Positions 44,573 to 55,697 of a stretch of 64,000 bases of DNA are shown here, piece after piece. Numbering within the stretch: the first letter of the stretch is position 1; each line of letters begins with the position of its first letter. The notes beneath the pieces were generated by a model that was not told where the DNA came from, did not search any database, and was given only the letters and a program-made list of their open reading frames with translations. Source of the DNA: Orbilia blumenaviensis (lineage: Eukaryota; Ascomycota; Orbiliomycetes; Orbiliales; Orbiliaceae). Location of the stretch: positions 2,108,001-2,172,000 of the forward strand of contig JAVHNS010000005.1 of assembly GCA_036872755.1 (NCBI GenBank), written 5' to 3'. Both the position numbers and the translations under genes were made by a program.

Positions 44573-46032
44573 TTACATTTCGTCCAGTTGGTTGTTTTGA
44601 TTTAATTGCCTTAGTTGCTGAGCGAAGTCCTCCTGATTTGGAGGGTTACCAGCATTCTGCTGGTTGAACTGATTCAATACATTTACCTGGTTTTGTTGAT
44701 TCATCTGATTTAATAGCTCTAGACCATTTCCTTGAGCTAATTCCATTCGCTGCGCTTCCCTCATTGCAAAGTGCTGCTGATCTACTGTTTCCCCGAACCG
44801 CCGATCTGCCATACCTTTTACATTTCGGTGGAATATTGTAAGAAATCTGTGATAAAAGTCAAGAATCTGGGTTATACCTTCAGCAATTGCCAATGCTGCC
44901 GGGATGGATGGCCCAGTCCTGATTCTAGGAAGATATTTGAAAGCGGCACGCAATTCCGCCTTGAATTCAGCAGCATATCCTGCAAGCCCTGCACTCAATA
45001 TTTCCAGATTTTCCGCATACTCCGATGCCCCATTCAGGTTAATCAAAACGTAGTTGCTATCGTCTTGGCGTGCCCGGCCTCCACGAGGCTCGTAAGGTAG
45101 GATAGAATATATGTAAGCGAATATAGTCCCAAGGTCGTTTTCGACTACCCATGACTGATTAATCTCCAAAATCAATCTTTCGAGCATGTAGAGAAGGGTA
45201 TGCGGCTCCATCCTGCCATTAATCCGCAGATGGTAATCTTCTGATGCGAAATTCTCGTTGATTAGGATTTCTCTGCCATCTGCACCATCTTCGGCTAGTA
45301 TCTGTAGTCTCTCTAGCGCGTTAATGGTCCCCGTTTTTGCTGCGGGGTTCAGTAATCGGTAATTCCATTCGTCCTCAGACTGTAGCCTTTGTGTCTCAGG
45401 TATGAATGGAACTGTGTCGTAGTTAACCTCAAGGAGTGAGTCTATGATAGCCTCTAGCGCGGGGGTAAAATTGTCGAGTAGTGTTGTAAGAGATGGTCCT
45501 GGTCCGTCGTCATCGTCGTCATCATCATCATCATCGTCATCATCAGACTCTTCCATCAAATCCTCAAATCGTCGGCCCTGCAAATTGTTTTCTTCGGCCT
45601 CTTGCTCAGGTTGCTGGTCTCTACCCCCTCCTCCGCCGCCTACTGCTCCCTGGGCCGCTCTGAGTGCTCTGTTAGCTCTTCTTCTAAGGAATTGTGCCTC
45701 GATATCATCATCCCAACCAACGCGAAAACCCCTTGAAGCTTCATTGTGAGACCAGTGGATAATTGGGGTGATCCCTCGAAGATATTTGGCCTGGAAGCGC
45801 ACGTAACCATCAACAGCACTTCGCTCTAGTTTATGTAGTTTTCCACAGGCAGGGTTGGTCCTAGGGTTTTGTTAATTCAAGGTATGTAATATTCATGGTA
45901 TGTGAGCAGCAGAGTAGATCCGGTCTCGTAATAGTAGATTCAATCTTTTCTCATAGTTCCAAGGCAGAGGACATACCATAGGACGAATAAGAGGGAGGCC
46001 GTCACGCCGGAAGAGCCCCAATGAAAGCGCAT
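44573..46032 (-). CDS. Predicted secreted protein with poly-Asp tract, orphan (secreted block member 2)
   Basis: Two exons on the minus strand, 46032-45977 and 45860-44573, give 447 codons plus stop, joined by a phase-2 intron (donor GTATGT, acceptor CTAG). Exon 1 encodes MRFHWGSSGVTASLLFVLW, and the signal peptide probably ends after TNPACG in exon 2. Near residue 105 a Gly run is followed by an acidic linker with about 13 consecutive Asp residues. The middle is helical. The C-terminal about 60 residues are Asn/Gln-rich with repeats of the type LNQ-x-NQQN. No known domain is seen. The frame lacks an ATG near its beginning unless this exon 1 is used, which supports the spliced model. Confidence 0.68.
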
Positions 46033-46597
46033 ACTTATACCTATTTGTACGCTTTTTCCTTCAATGGGAAACTAGAACTCATAGAGCTTACATGTACCTA
46101 ATATTTGAGCTCAGTACGTCTTAGATATCTGACGATGTAGGTTTCGAATGTACGCAATAAAGTTGTGGTTATCTCGTCTTAGAAGAATATGTGTAGCGTT
46201 CAATTGGTGGCTAACAGCAAAAAGTGTAGTAGCACAACCATTGGTTGCAGCTTTCAAAGGCAACTGGTCTAGTGTCGAGACTGTTTAGAAGTAAGCAGAG
46301 TTTAACTAAAATTACATATACTATTCGCCGGTGTCAGCCAAGTTAAGAGCTCAAATATCATATTACAGCTTAACAGCTCACAGGTATGTACCGTGAGGGT
46401 TTGCGGCTTGGTTGCGTTCCAACGTAAAGTATGTGTTTGCGTATCGTGTTGCCTGTGTGGTATAATTTTTCTGTCACGTGATATGCATCGATTTCTCAAT
46501 TGGGGATTTTGAACTTCAACTTCAACCATTTTTGACAAACTTTCTTTAGTACCTGCTTCATGACATAACCACCCCGACGCCGACCGATACCGACCCA
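46033..46597. other. Divergent promoter region
   Basis: The 565 bp lies between secreted block member 2 (minus) and the mL59 gene (plus). No other feature is seen. Confidence 0.45.
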
Positions 46598-47159
46598 ATG
46601 GCTGCCACGGCGAGCTCATCTTACGTCGCTCTCGCCAAAACGCTGCCTCCGCGGCTCCTCCGATTCTTCAGAAGATGGCCACCCGGCACGGCGGATACTC
46701 CAAAACTAAATCCATTCACAAGTACCGTTAACCCGGCTACCGGCAAATGGCAGGACCCAATCTTTTCGCTTAGGCGCCAGGCCGATATTTGCAAAATGGC
46801 GCGGAAATTTGGGGTAGAGCAATTACTACCACCGACACCTAAAAGCGCAATGAGCCGGGAGAAGAGAGCGTTAGAAGTGAAGAAGGTTACATCGAAGAAG
46901 GTCAAGGGTCAGATCTGGGAGAGAACATTGATGGAGAAGTACGTCTAATTGAGCTTTGTCTGTTTTTTGTTTTTTTTGGGGATGTAATACTAAAATCGGT
47001 GTGCAGGGTCAACAAGCGGAAGAAGGCGATGTTGAACATGCCGGCCTTGATCAAGGAATGGAAGCTGGTATGTATTGCGCTTTTTGGTCTTTATTCGATA
47101 TTTTGCTGACCCCTCTATAGAAAGGACATGGCCGTGGATGGAAGGATTGGCCCAAATAA
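46598..47159 (+). CDS. MRPL25: Mitochondrial large-subunit ribosomal protein mL59 (Mrpl25)
   Basis: Three exons, 46598-46938, 47007-47067 and 47121-47159, give 146 codons plus stop. Donors are GTACGT and GTATGT; acceptors GCAG and ATAG. The protein shows the fungal Mrpl25/mL59 signature: LPPRLLRFFRRWPP near residue 18, NPFTSTVNPATGKWQDPIFSLRRQAD, KVKGQIWERTLMEK and the C-terminal LIKEWKLKGHGRGWKDWPK. Strong basic charge and a short N-terminal presequence-like region fit import into mitochondria. It is a single-copy housekeeping gene here set between effector-like genes. Confidence 0.93.
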
Positions 47160-47398
47160 ACCTCATAGACCAGGCTTTGACATCAACTTGAACTGTATAT
47201 ACTTATCACGTGTATTTTGTACGATATATTATGACGGGGCATACAAGAAGAACTTAACTTCTGAGCATTTTAGAAATATGGTCTGATAGAGTATCAATTC
47301 CGATCTAGGCTACCCTACTACTTAGGTAATTGCGTGTACAGGGGCTAGAACCACCATGTGTGACTAACTAAATTCAAAGGAGTATACATTCGGAATAA

Positions 47399-48638
47399 TC
47401 AGCCTTCTATTCCAACAGGGAGCTTAATTCCGTCGTCTATAACCTTAAACAATTGCGCAAAATTCACTCTGTATGCCCATATGAATATCTGGAGATCAAT
47501 CACTTGTTGCCTCACAAAATTGATATTCTCTTTGACCTGCAATACTCGTTCCAGGTTCCGAAGCCATCTTCCAAGACGCTGGTCCATAGAGTCAAATGTC
47601 TTCACCATAGCTTCAAATGCATTTCTGATGTCATCTTTCGCTTTTGTGTTATAATTGACTAGTACCCGACCTTCAATGTCTGTAGTCAGCGAGTTGGCTT
47701 TATAAAGCCAAAAAGATATTGCCTTGGGGTCTGTCAATGGCACTTGGTCGTGAACTGCCTTGTATAAATTGATAACAGCGACAAATATCTCTGTTTTGAA
47801 TAGATGGCCGGTTCTTTCGCCCCAGATATCTGTCTTTAGTTCCACTGGGCTGTTGATAATTTGGTCTATTAAAACCTCAAATTCGCGATACACCGACCCC
47901 TGCCTCCCCTCGATCTTATCGAATAATTTTTTCTCGAGAATACTATCATCAAGTACTTCTGAGATTAGATTATGACTTCTTTGCGTCACTCCAAATATCG
48001 GCCCTTCAGAATCTAAAGCTTGGTTCAATGCCCGATCTAAAGCTTCTTCGGACGGAACATAAGCATGCGGCATCGGGATTTTGTAGCTCCCTTCGAAGTC
48101 AGATGCTACACTCTTGTCGGTGAACATCCTTATAGAGTCTCCTAATGTCACAAATTCGTTTGCCTCGCTGTCTAGGACATTAGCTTCATCCATTCCTTCT
48201 TCGGCTTTGCGTAATTCGCGCATGCCATCGATGATTTCGATGTTCAAGGTTGCTAAGTCCTTCGGTTTATTCTTTGTAAGTCCTTCGTCGATCTGTTTCA
48301 CGGAAGTATGAAGTGGGTGTGTTTTCTCAATCTTTTTGATAAGATCAATGAGGCTCCCTCCGAGTCCTTTTAAATACCAGGCTGGGCTGTTTTTGTAGTC
48401 TAACCAGTAGCCATTGTTGATCGGCTGTAGGGAATCCAGCCACTTCTGCCATCTTGCGAGTGTAACCGTGCCTTTGTAGCCATTTCTTTATGCATATACG
48501 TTAGTCGATAGGCTTTTGATGTCTCTTGGAAAGGCTTGGAAGTTTTCTCTAACTCGAATTTACGTACACTTCGATTATGACCATCCCCCACAACCACAAC
48601 ACTATTCCATTCCATTTATCGGTGCCTCTTAACCTCAT
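47399..48638 (-). CDS. Predicted secreted protein (secreted block member 3, paralogue of member 4)
   Basis: Two exons on the minus strand, 48638-48568 and 48485-47399, give 385 codons plus stop. The 82-nt intron has donor GTACGT, branch-like GACTAAC and acceptor AAAG, in phase 2 within a Val codon. Exon 1 (MRLRGTDKWNGIVLWLWGM and a few residues more) resembles a signal peptide or signal anchor. Exon 2 starts NGYKG. The C-terminal third aligns with member 4: PLTDPKAISFW, VLVNYNT and IRNAFEAM match DLTDPIAVAMW, VVISYNT and LRAAFKSV. The mature part is helical and cysteine-poor, and no domain is recognised. The gene stands head to head with member 4. Confidence 0.7.
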
Positions 48639-48986
48639 ATTATCTGATGGGCATTGATCATCGTGCCTCCTACTCGCAGAATCAGTTTCATTTTGATTCC
48701 AATGTGATCGGTAAACTCTGTTTAAGGAATGAACTGAGAGATTTATGTTATGAGGCTTCCACAGACGTGGCAAAAGTCGCTTTAACGCTCTCACTCACGC
48801 TCAACTGTGTACCTCAAATCTCTCCACATTCAAATTGCACGTGGAGGGAAAGTTATTCCGTCTAGTTTATACAATTATATAGATTTTCGAAGATATTAAA
48901 CACAATACGGGCAATGCAATCCTGGATTTAACGATAAAGTATTTATTCTGGTCCTCAGTTTATATATAGAGAGACGTTCCGTCGAG
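48639..48986. promoter_or_regulatory. Shared divergent promoter of the paralogous secreted-protein pair
   Basis: Only 348 bp separate the two start codons of block members 3 and 4, so both promoters lie here. A TATATATAG element at about 48961-48969 lies about 20 bp upstream of the plus-strand ATG. Co-expression of the pair is a reasonable inference. Confidence 0.5.
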
Positions 48987-50118
48987 ATGAAGTTCCGAGC
49001 GGTGGTCCAGTGCCTGGCAGTTGGGCTTTCGGTATTCCCTATTACTTTTGTGTAAGCCTTTCACCCTTCTTTTCACTTAATGGACTTTCTTCAATGCGCC
49101 TTCATTTGGTGCACGGACTCAGGTATTTCCGTCGTTATAGACGGAAAGATTCGGAGAGAATTTGAAAGCAGCTACTTCTGCTGCACTAGGCATAAGGGCT
49201 AATATCCCATGATTACTGGGGCAGAAATGCATTTCAGGGATACATGACTATCGAAAACTTTGAAGCCTGGGTCCATGACAACGAAGAAGCATTCTTGATT
49301 GTCGGCGAGGACCTTAGATGGTTAATTTACCTCGCCAATATAGACAGGCCATTAAGTAACAATCCGGGCCCAGATGCCGAGGTTACGAGGTCTTTGTCTA
49401 GAACTCTGCAAGATGTCACCAATGTATTTGAAAACCTTCAGGCACGAGTGAACGTAAGTTGTACTAATCGTCTTTACCCACACTCTTTCCCTCGGGCCTA
49501 AACAGTGTACTCGGATTAATAACTATATATTTATACCCATCGAAGCAACGAGCTGACGATTTATTTTCGCAAACTCAGGAAGGAGGCCTAACTACCCCGC
49601 CGGAGCGCGACGGCTCACCAGATATGTTTTTCGAGAGGGAGTTGATGAATCTGAAGAGTATGATGGACGACTTTAAAATCAACCTTCGTCGGAATGTCTG
49701 GGAAAACCGAGTAGTCGATGAACTAATAGAGCAGATTACCCCAATCGACGCTACGAGGGAACTCGTTCAGCGGCTAGAACATAATGGACTTGACTTAACT
49801 GACCCTATTGCGGTTGCAATGTGGGCTCTCGATGCTCAAGATGTTACGGATCAGCAAATTTCGGATACCGTGGTTATCTCGTACAATACCAACTCTCTCA
49901 AGAGACTGAGGGCAGCGTTTAAGTCCGTCCATGACGGGTACAAAGCGATTGCTGAGGTCATAAATAGAGTTTACACTGCTGCCATAGATCGGTATCCTAA
50001 TCCTCTAGATCGAGATCTTGTCTTTGCGATTGAAACGCCACTGAGGCGGTTTCAGAACCTCATCTTTAGTTATCAAGGGGTGTTTTCGGACAAGATCTCG
50101 GGAAAAAAGTCAGCCTAG
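48987..50118 (+). CDS. Predicted secreted protein (secreted block member 4, paralogue of member 3)
   Basis: Three exons, 48987-49051, 49225-49453 and 49579-50118, give 277 codons plus stop. Intron 1 (173 nt, donor GTAAGC, acceptor GCAG) is in phase 2 within a Val codon, at the same place as in member 3; intron 2 has GTAAGT and TCAG. Exon 1 encodes a typical signal peptide (MKFRAVVQCLAVGLSVFPIT then FVNA), with likely cleavage before FQGY. The mature protein is about 255 residues, acidic to neutral and helical. The segment LTDPIAVAMW with VVISYNT and LRAAFK is shared with member 3. No known domain is seen. The combination of small size, signal peptide, local paralogue and no homology I recognise is effector-like, which is an inference. 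Confidence 0.75.
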
Positions 50119-50751
50119 GATAGAGCGTTTCGGGAAGTCCTGTTTAGTGATATACATACACAAATTTTTGAGTTCTTGATCAGACCTGGGAACTTACCTT
50201 TTCCCTTTAAAATGTCCACTCTTTGGAATATATGTATTGGCTGTATAAAGAATTTAGATATAGCATACGACAAAAAGCCACCAATTCGCATCCTAGGAAT
50301 GGATGGATAACAAGTTTCTCATTAACTACGACACTAGTTCTCATTAAATCTGAACGTTGCGGCGCATTCAACATCACGAACGACAATGAATTCCGAAGTT
50401 AACATTAGTTGGCGAGGTAGATCAACACATCTTCTACTGTTGCATTCCGTCCTCTCACTATTCACCAGCCAAGACTTGCAATTCCATCCCAGTCCGTGCG
50501 GCCGCCAAACGAGTTATGCCGCTGCGCTGCAGTTGCTTGCTTGTGCGGGGCACCCATTTTCCCCCGCGATATCCCGCCCTCAACCTTTACACTCCTTTTG
50601 AGCATAACACAAATTTGAGGTACTCTTTCGATATCTATCACTGCCCCGCCCCTATTAGAACATCAATTGGCTCTCCTAAAGACGGGAAATTAAATACATA
50701 TAATCCAATATAGAAATAAGATACACGGAACTTAAAGGAACATCGAAAAAC
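50119..50751. other. Intergenic region and RIB4 promoter
   Basis: The 633 bp has no supported gene. A 71-codon frame at 50386-50601 is open but uncharacteristic. Confidence 0.45.
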
Positions 50752-51650
<899 letters not shown>

Positions 51651-51793
51651 GCAACATCTACTTCCTCCCCATACAGCTAGAGATATTCCAACATCTAGAC
51701 TTTTTTATTGATTGTACTCTATCGGGGAAAAGTCATGTATCTACGTATGTACAAGTACTCAATGGATCAAAGAAGGAAGTGAGCGAGTGTGGC

Positions 51794-53025
51794 CTATTTA
51801 AAGGCCTGATGCATCGGAAACACCCCGTCCGCATTCTTCTCAACCACCCCGTTCTCCGTCACAATAGCATCTATCAAGGCAGCAGGTGTGACGTCAAAAC
51901 TCGGGTTGAAAACTCCAATCCCATTAGCCGCCTGCTTCACACTCCTCACGTCATGCACATTGACTTCAACATTGCTGCTATCGTTCCCAGGGTTATTAGT
52001 AACCGTCGGTCCAGACACAACCAGAACCTCCCACCCAGGTCGGTGCTCAATCTTAATCCCAGCTCCGTTTTCCGTATTCAAATCAACGCTAGTCGTAGGC
52101 GCCGCAACAACAAACTTCACGCCAAAGTGCCTGGCCACAATAGCCAGCTGAAAAGTTCCAATCTTATTTGCCGTATCACCGTTAGCAGCGACACGGTCAG
52201 CACCAACGATCACAGCTGCGATATTTTGGGATGAGAACAGCGAGGCAGCCATAGAGTCGGTGATAAGTGTGGCGGGGATCTGTTCGTGCACAAGCTCATA
52301 GGCGGTTAGACGGGAGCCTTGGTTGTAAGGGCGGGTTTCAGTGCAGTAGGCGTGAGAGAGTGAGTTGTTGGCATGGAGGGATCGGATGATCCCCAGCGCA
52401 GTGCCGTATGAGGCTGTTGCCAGGCTCCTGTTTAATTACATCATTATTAACAGATCGGTACAATACAGAGGTGGAAGAGTGTAGGGTCCGGTGGGAGGGT
52501 GGTCGCATACCCAGTGTTACAATGGGTGAGGACCCTAATGTCAGATGTCTTTGAAACTGCATTCTGGATCCAGAGTGCGCCATGGCGACCGATTGCTTTG
52601 TTGTCCTCGACGTCTTGCAAGAGCATATGCTCTGCCGCCTCAATGAAGGCAGCCACGACGGACTCGGAAGTGGCACTTTCGGTGGCTGTGGCGGCCTTCT
52701 CGGTAAGAGTTTTAAGCTTGTTGGCAGCATCACCGAGGTTGACGGCTGTTGGGCGAGAGGTTACGAGGTAGTCCAATTTAGAGTGGATCTCTGTTAGAAT
52801 GCTGGGCGCCGATTGGGAAGCATTATCATTGTTGTGAAGCTCAACAGCGAGAGCAAGAACAGCGACGATGGCGATGGCAGGCGCACCACGGACCTGCATG
52901 GTCTTTATGGCGTTCCAGGCGGTAGAGACATCGGGAACGTCGATGTAAATGGACTGGTGAGGGAGAAGTAGCTGGTCTAGGATGGACAGCGAGCCTCGCT
53001 CGTACCGGATAGCCTGGAGGGCCAT
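51794..53025 (-). CDS. MRI1: Methylthioribose-1-phosphate isomerase
   Basis: Two exons on the minus strand, 53025-52511 and 52427-51794, give 382 codons plus stop; the intron has donor GTATGC, acceptor ACAG and is in phase 2. The enzyme turns methylthioribose-1-phosphate into methylthioribulose-1-phosphate in the methionine salvage pathway. Visible family features are the substrate loop [12 protein letters not shown] near residue 45, the catalytic cysteine in LTHCNTG (C169), [16 protein letters not shown] and the catalytic aspartate in [19 protein letters not shown]. Related eIF2B subunits lack the cysteine and the aspartate, so the isomerase call is firm. The gene converges with RIB4, with 143 bp between stops. 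Confidence 0.96.
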
Positions 53026-54055
53026 TGATTCTATCTTTTAAATGGTTTTACAACTACCTTTCTTCCTTAAATTTCACCTGATCTTACTATCGGGTTGGCG
53101 AGGCTGTAGTCTCGGTGCGAGGCTGATGGTTTTGGGAGGTTATTGATTAAATTTGAGATGGTGGGATGTTGTGCCATGGAGGGGCAGCATGCATATATCG
53201 ATAGAGCCATTGTGCATTGCGCGATTTGCCATCTCGGCTGGCAGCAAGCAAGCTTAAGTCAGCCCAGCCAACTTAAATTTCGGAACCGACTAATCCTAAC
53301 CGGGTAACTACCTCTTTTGCTCTGCTGCCTCTCTTAGCATGCCCTATATCACCGGGAACATCTGCAGACAGCCACCGACAGCATTGCCGCTGTAGCTATA
53401 ACTGTAGCTTCCTCAAGAATTGGTGGAGGTTCGAAGTGAAGCAAGAGGTAGCTTTATAAGCAAAAGCTGCAGGCCGGCCTTGGCAGTGTCCTGAAATCTT
53501 GGCATAAGATCCCTCCCTCCCCAGAATAACGCTAACAATAGCTTGTTACACGTTACCCAGCTGCTGCTCGCGTATGCTTTCGGCCCAGCGTTGGTCCGGG
53601 CTGCCGAACGAAGATCACCGCAATCAATGTCAATCATTCCAACTGATAGATGATAGAATATACCGAACTAATATAACGTTGGACCCGGGGGGTTTATCTC
53701 CGGGTACTCCGCGTGGTCCCTCCTTTCCCCTCCCCAGCCAACGTCATGCCATCAAGCAACCTGCTTTGTAACAGCAACTGGGTCCGGCCTTAGTCAGGGT
53801 ATCCGCTCGTTCCCGTCGGTCGGTTGGTCCACACACACATCACATCCCGTTCATTCCAATGGCATGACCAGCCTCTTCTCTATTCATAACTGCCAATACC
53901 TCTCTCTATTTCTCTCTCTCCACTCACTCGTTTACCTTCTCCTCTGCTTCATTCATCTCCTGTTTAATTACCACCAACAAATCATACCAATAGTAGAGGT
54001 GTTAGTGAAAGCGGCAGTTATTGGTGATAGGACCCTGGTTTGGTACTAAAATATA
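53026..54055. other. Divergent promoter region of MRI1 and the dipeptidase
   Basis: The 1.03 kb lies between two divergent start codons. No gene is supported in it. Confidence 0.5.
53868..53960 (+). promoter_or_regulatory. Pyrimidine-rich tract upstream of the dipeptidase gene
   Basis: A strongly CT-rich stretch (for example CCTCTCTCTATTTCTCTCTC) ends about 95 bp before the ATG. This fits a fungal core promoter or transcription start region; it is judged from composition alone. Confidence 0.4.
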
Positions 54056-55697
54056 ATGAAAGACGAGGAAGCCGCGCTCATGTCCACCGGGATGGAGAAG
54101 CACGAGACCGAACAGCCACCTGTCGGGCGACACCACCACAACCACGCTCCAGAGCCTTTCCTCCAGCGATATTTAGGGAATCCCAAATACCTGCTTCCGC
54201 TTATCGGTGGCATATTCCTACTTGCAGGTCACTTCAATGGCTTTCTTTCGAAACGTGCAGATGTCGATCTTACAAATGCCTACGAGGTCTTCAAACCACA
54301 TGCTCCGGCTCTCTCACTTGATGAGCGGGCGGACCGCATTTTTACCTCTATCCCTCTTATCGGTCAGTTCTATAATACACCTTAGCGTTCCGTTACATCC
54401 GAAAACCAGTTGAATTCTTTGTTACAAGTAATTCTGGTTGGTTGGGTGTTGGTTGTAATCATTAAAGAAATTGCCCTTACTTACTAACGAGGATTCCCAT
54501 TTTTACCCATAGACACGCATATTGACCTCCCCATCCTAGCCCGCGCTCTCTACCAAAATCACATATATTCTCCAAATTTCACTGTTCCCTTTAAGACCGG
54601 TGGCCTTCCGGGTCAGGTCGACCTACCAAGACTCAAATCCTCAAAACTTGGTGGCGTTTTCTGGTCCGTCTTCACGCCATGCCCACCCACTAGCCCAACG
54701 GCCAATATCGAGGACCCAGCGCCATTCCAAGATGAAATATACTACAAATCAATCCACGACACTATTCAACAGATTGATCTCATGAAGAGAATTATCAGAA
54801 ATTTTCCACAAGATTTTGGCTTTGCAAAGTCGGTTGACGAATTTGAAGACGTGTTTTATAAAAGTGGTGGCAAGAGGATTGCTAGTGTCCTAGGAATCGA
54901 AGGGTTACACCAAATTGGGAATTCGCCTGCTGCTATAAGACTGTTCCATGAACTTGGAGTTCGGTATATTACTTTGACGCATAATTGTAACAACCTTTAT
55001 GCCGATGGCGCCGTAAGTTACTTTCCTCCTTTTAAACACCGCCACCGCTTAAGATACTGTCAATAAGGAATGTACTAACGAGAAAAATTAATAGATTGTA
55101 CCAGCACCATACTGGAATGGTCTAAACCCGGACCTCGGCCCGGCGCTGATCCGCGAATTCAACCGCCTAGGAATGATAATTGACCTTTCCCACGTCTCCG
55201 CTGCTACTATGCGAGATGTACTCTCCATCTCTCAATCTCCAGTCATCTTTTCACACTCCTCAGCATTCTCACTGACCCCTCACCCACGCAATGTTCCTGA
55301 CGACGTCCTACAACTTGTGAAGAAGAATAAGGGCGTCGTACAGATCAACTTCGTACCAGATTTCGTGACTCAGTCGGGAGATGGCAAGGCTTCATTGGAG
55401 GATGTGGCAGATCATGTTGTGTATATTGGCGAAAAGATAGGCTGGGAATATGTTGGGTTTGGAAGTGATTATGATGGGAGCGAGACCATGCCTGAAGGGC
55501 TGGAAGATGTGGAGAAATACCCGCAGTTGGTGAAGGAATTGTTGAGGAGAGGGGTTAAAGATGAGGATGTAAAGAAGGCGACTGGAGGGAATGTTTTAAG
55601 GGTTTGGAGGGAGGTTGAAAGGGTTGCGGAAAAGTTGCAAGCTGAAGGGGAAAGGGAGTTGGAGGATGAAGTTGAGAGAATGAGGTTTGAGCTATAA
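54056..55697 (+). CDS. Membrane dipeptidase, peptidase family M19
   Basis: Three exons, 54056-54362, 54513-55012 and 55095-55697, give 469 codons plus stop. Residues about 40-60 form a single membrane anchor (KYLLPLIGGIFLLAGHFNGF) after a His-rich cytosolic tail, so the enzyme is probably a type II membrane protein. The catalytic domain shows the zinc ligands of renal-dipeptidase-type enzymes: the HxD pair in DTHIDLP, the bridging Glu in LGIEGLHQ, the LTHNCNN motif, and later histidines in IIDLSHVS and IFSHSSA. GFGSDYDGSE near the C-terminus is also typical. It hydrolyses dipeptides. The start ATG was chosen as the first in frame after a CT-rich leader. Confidence 0.94.

Noticed and set aside
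45444..45749. Plus-strand frame with a long Ser run
   Set aside because: It is the complement of the Asp microsatellite in secreted block member 2.
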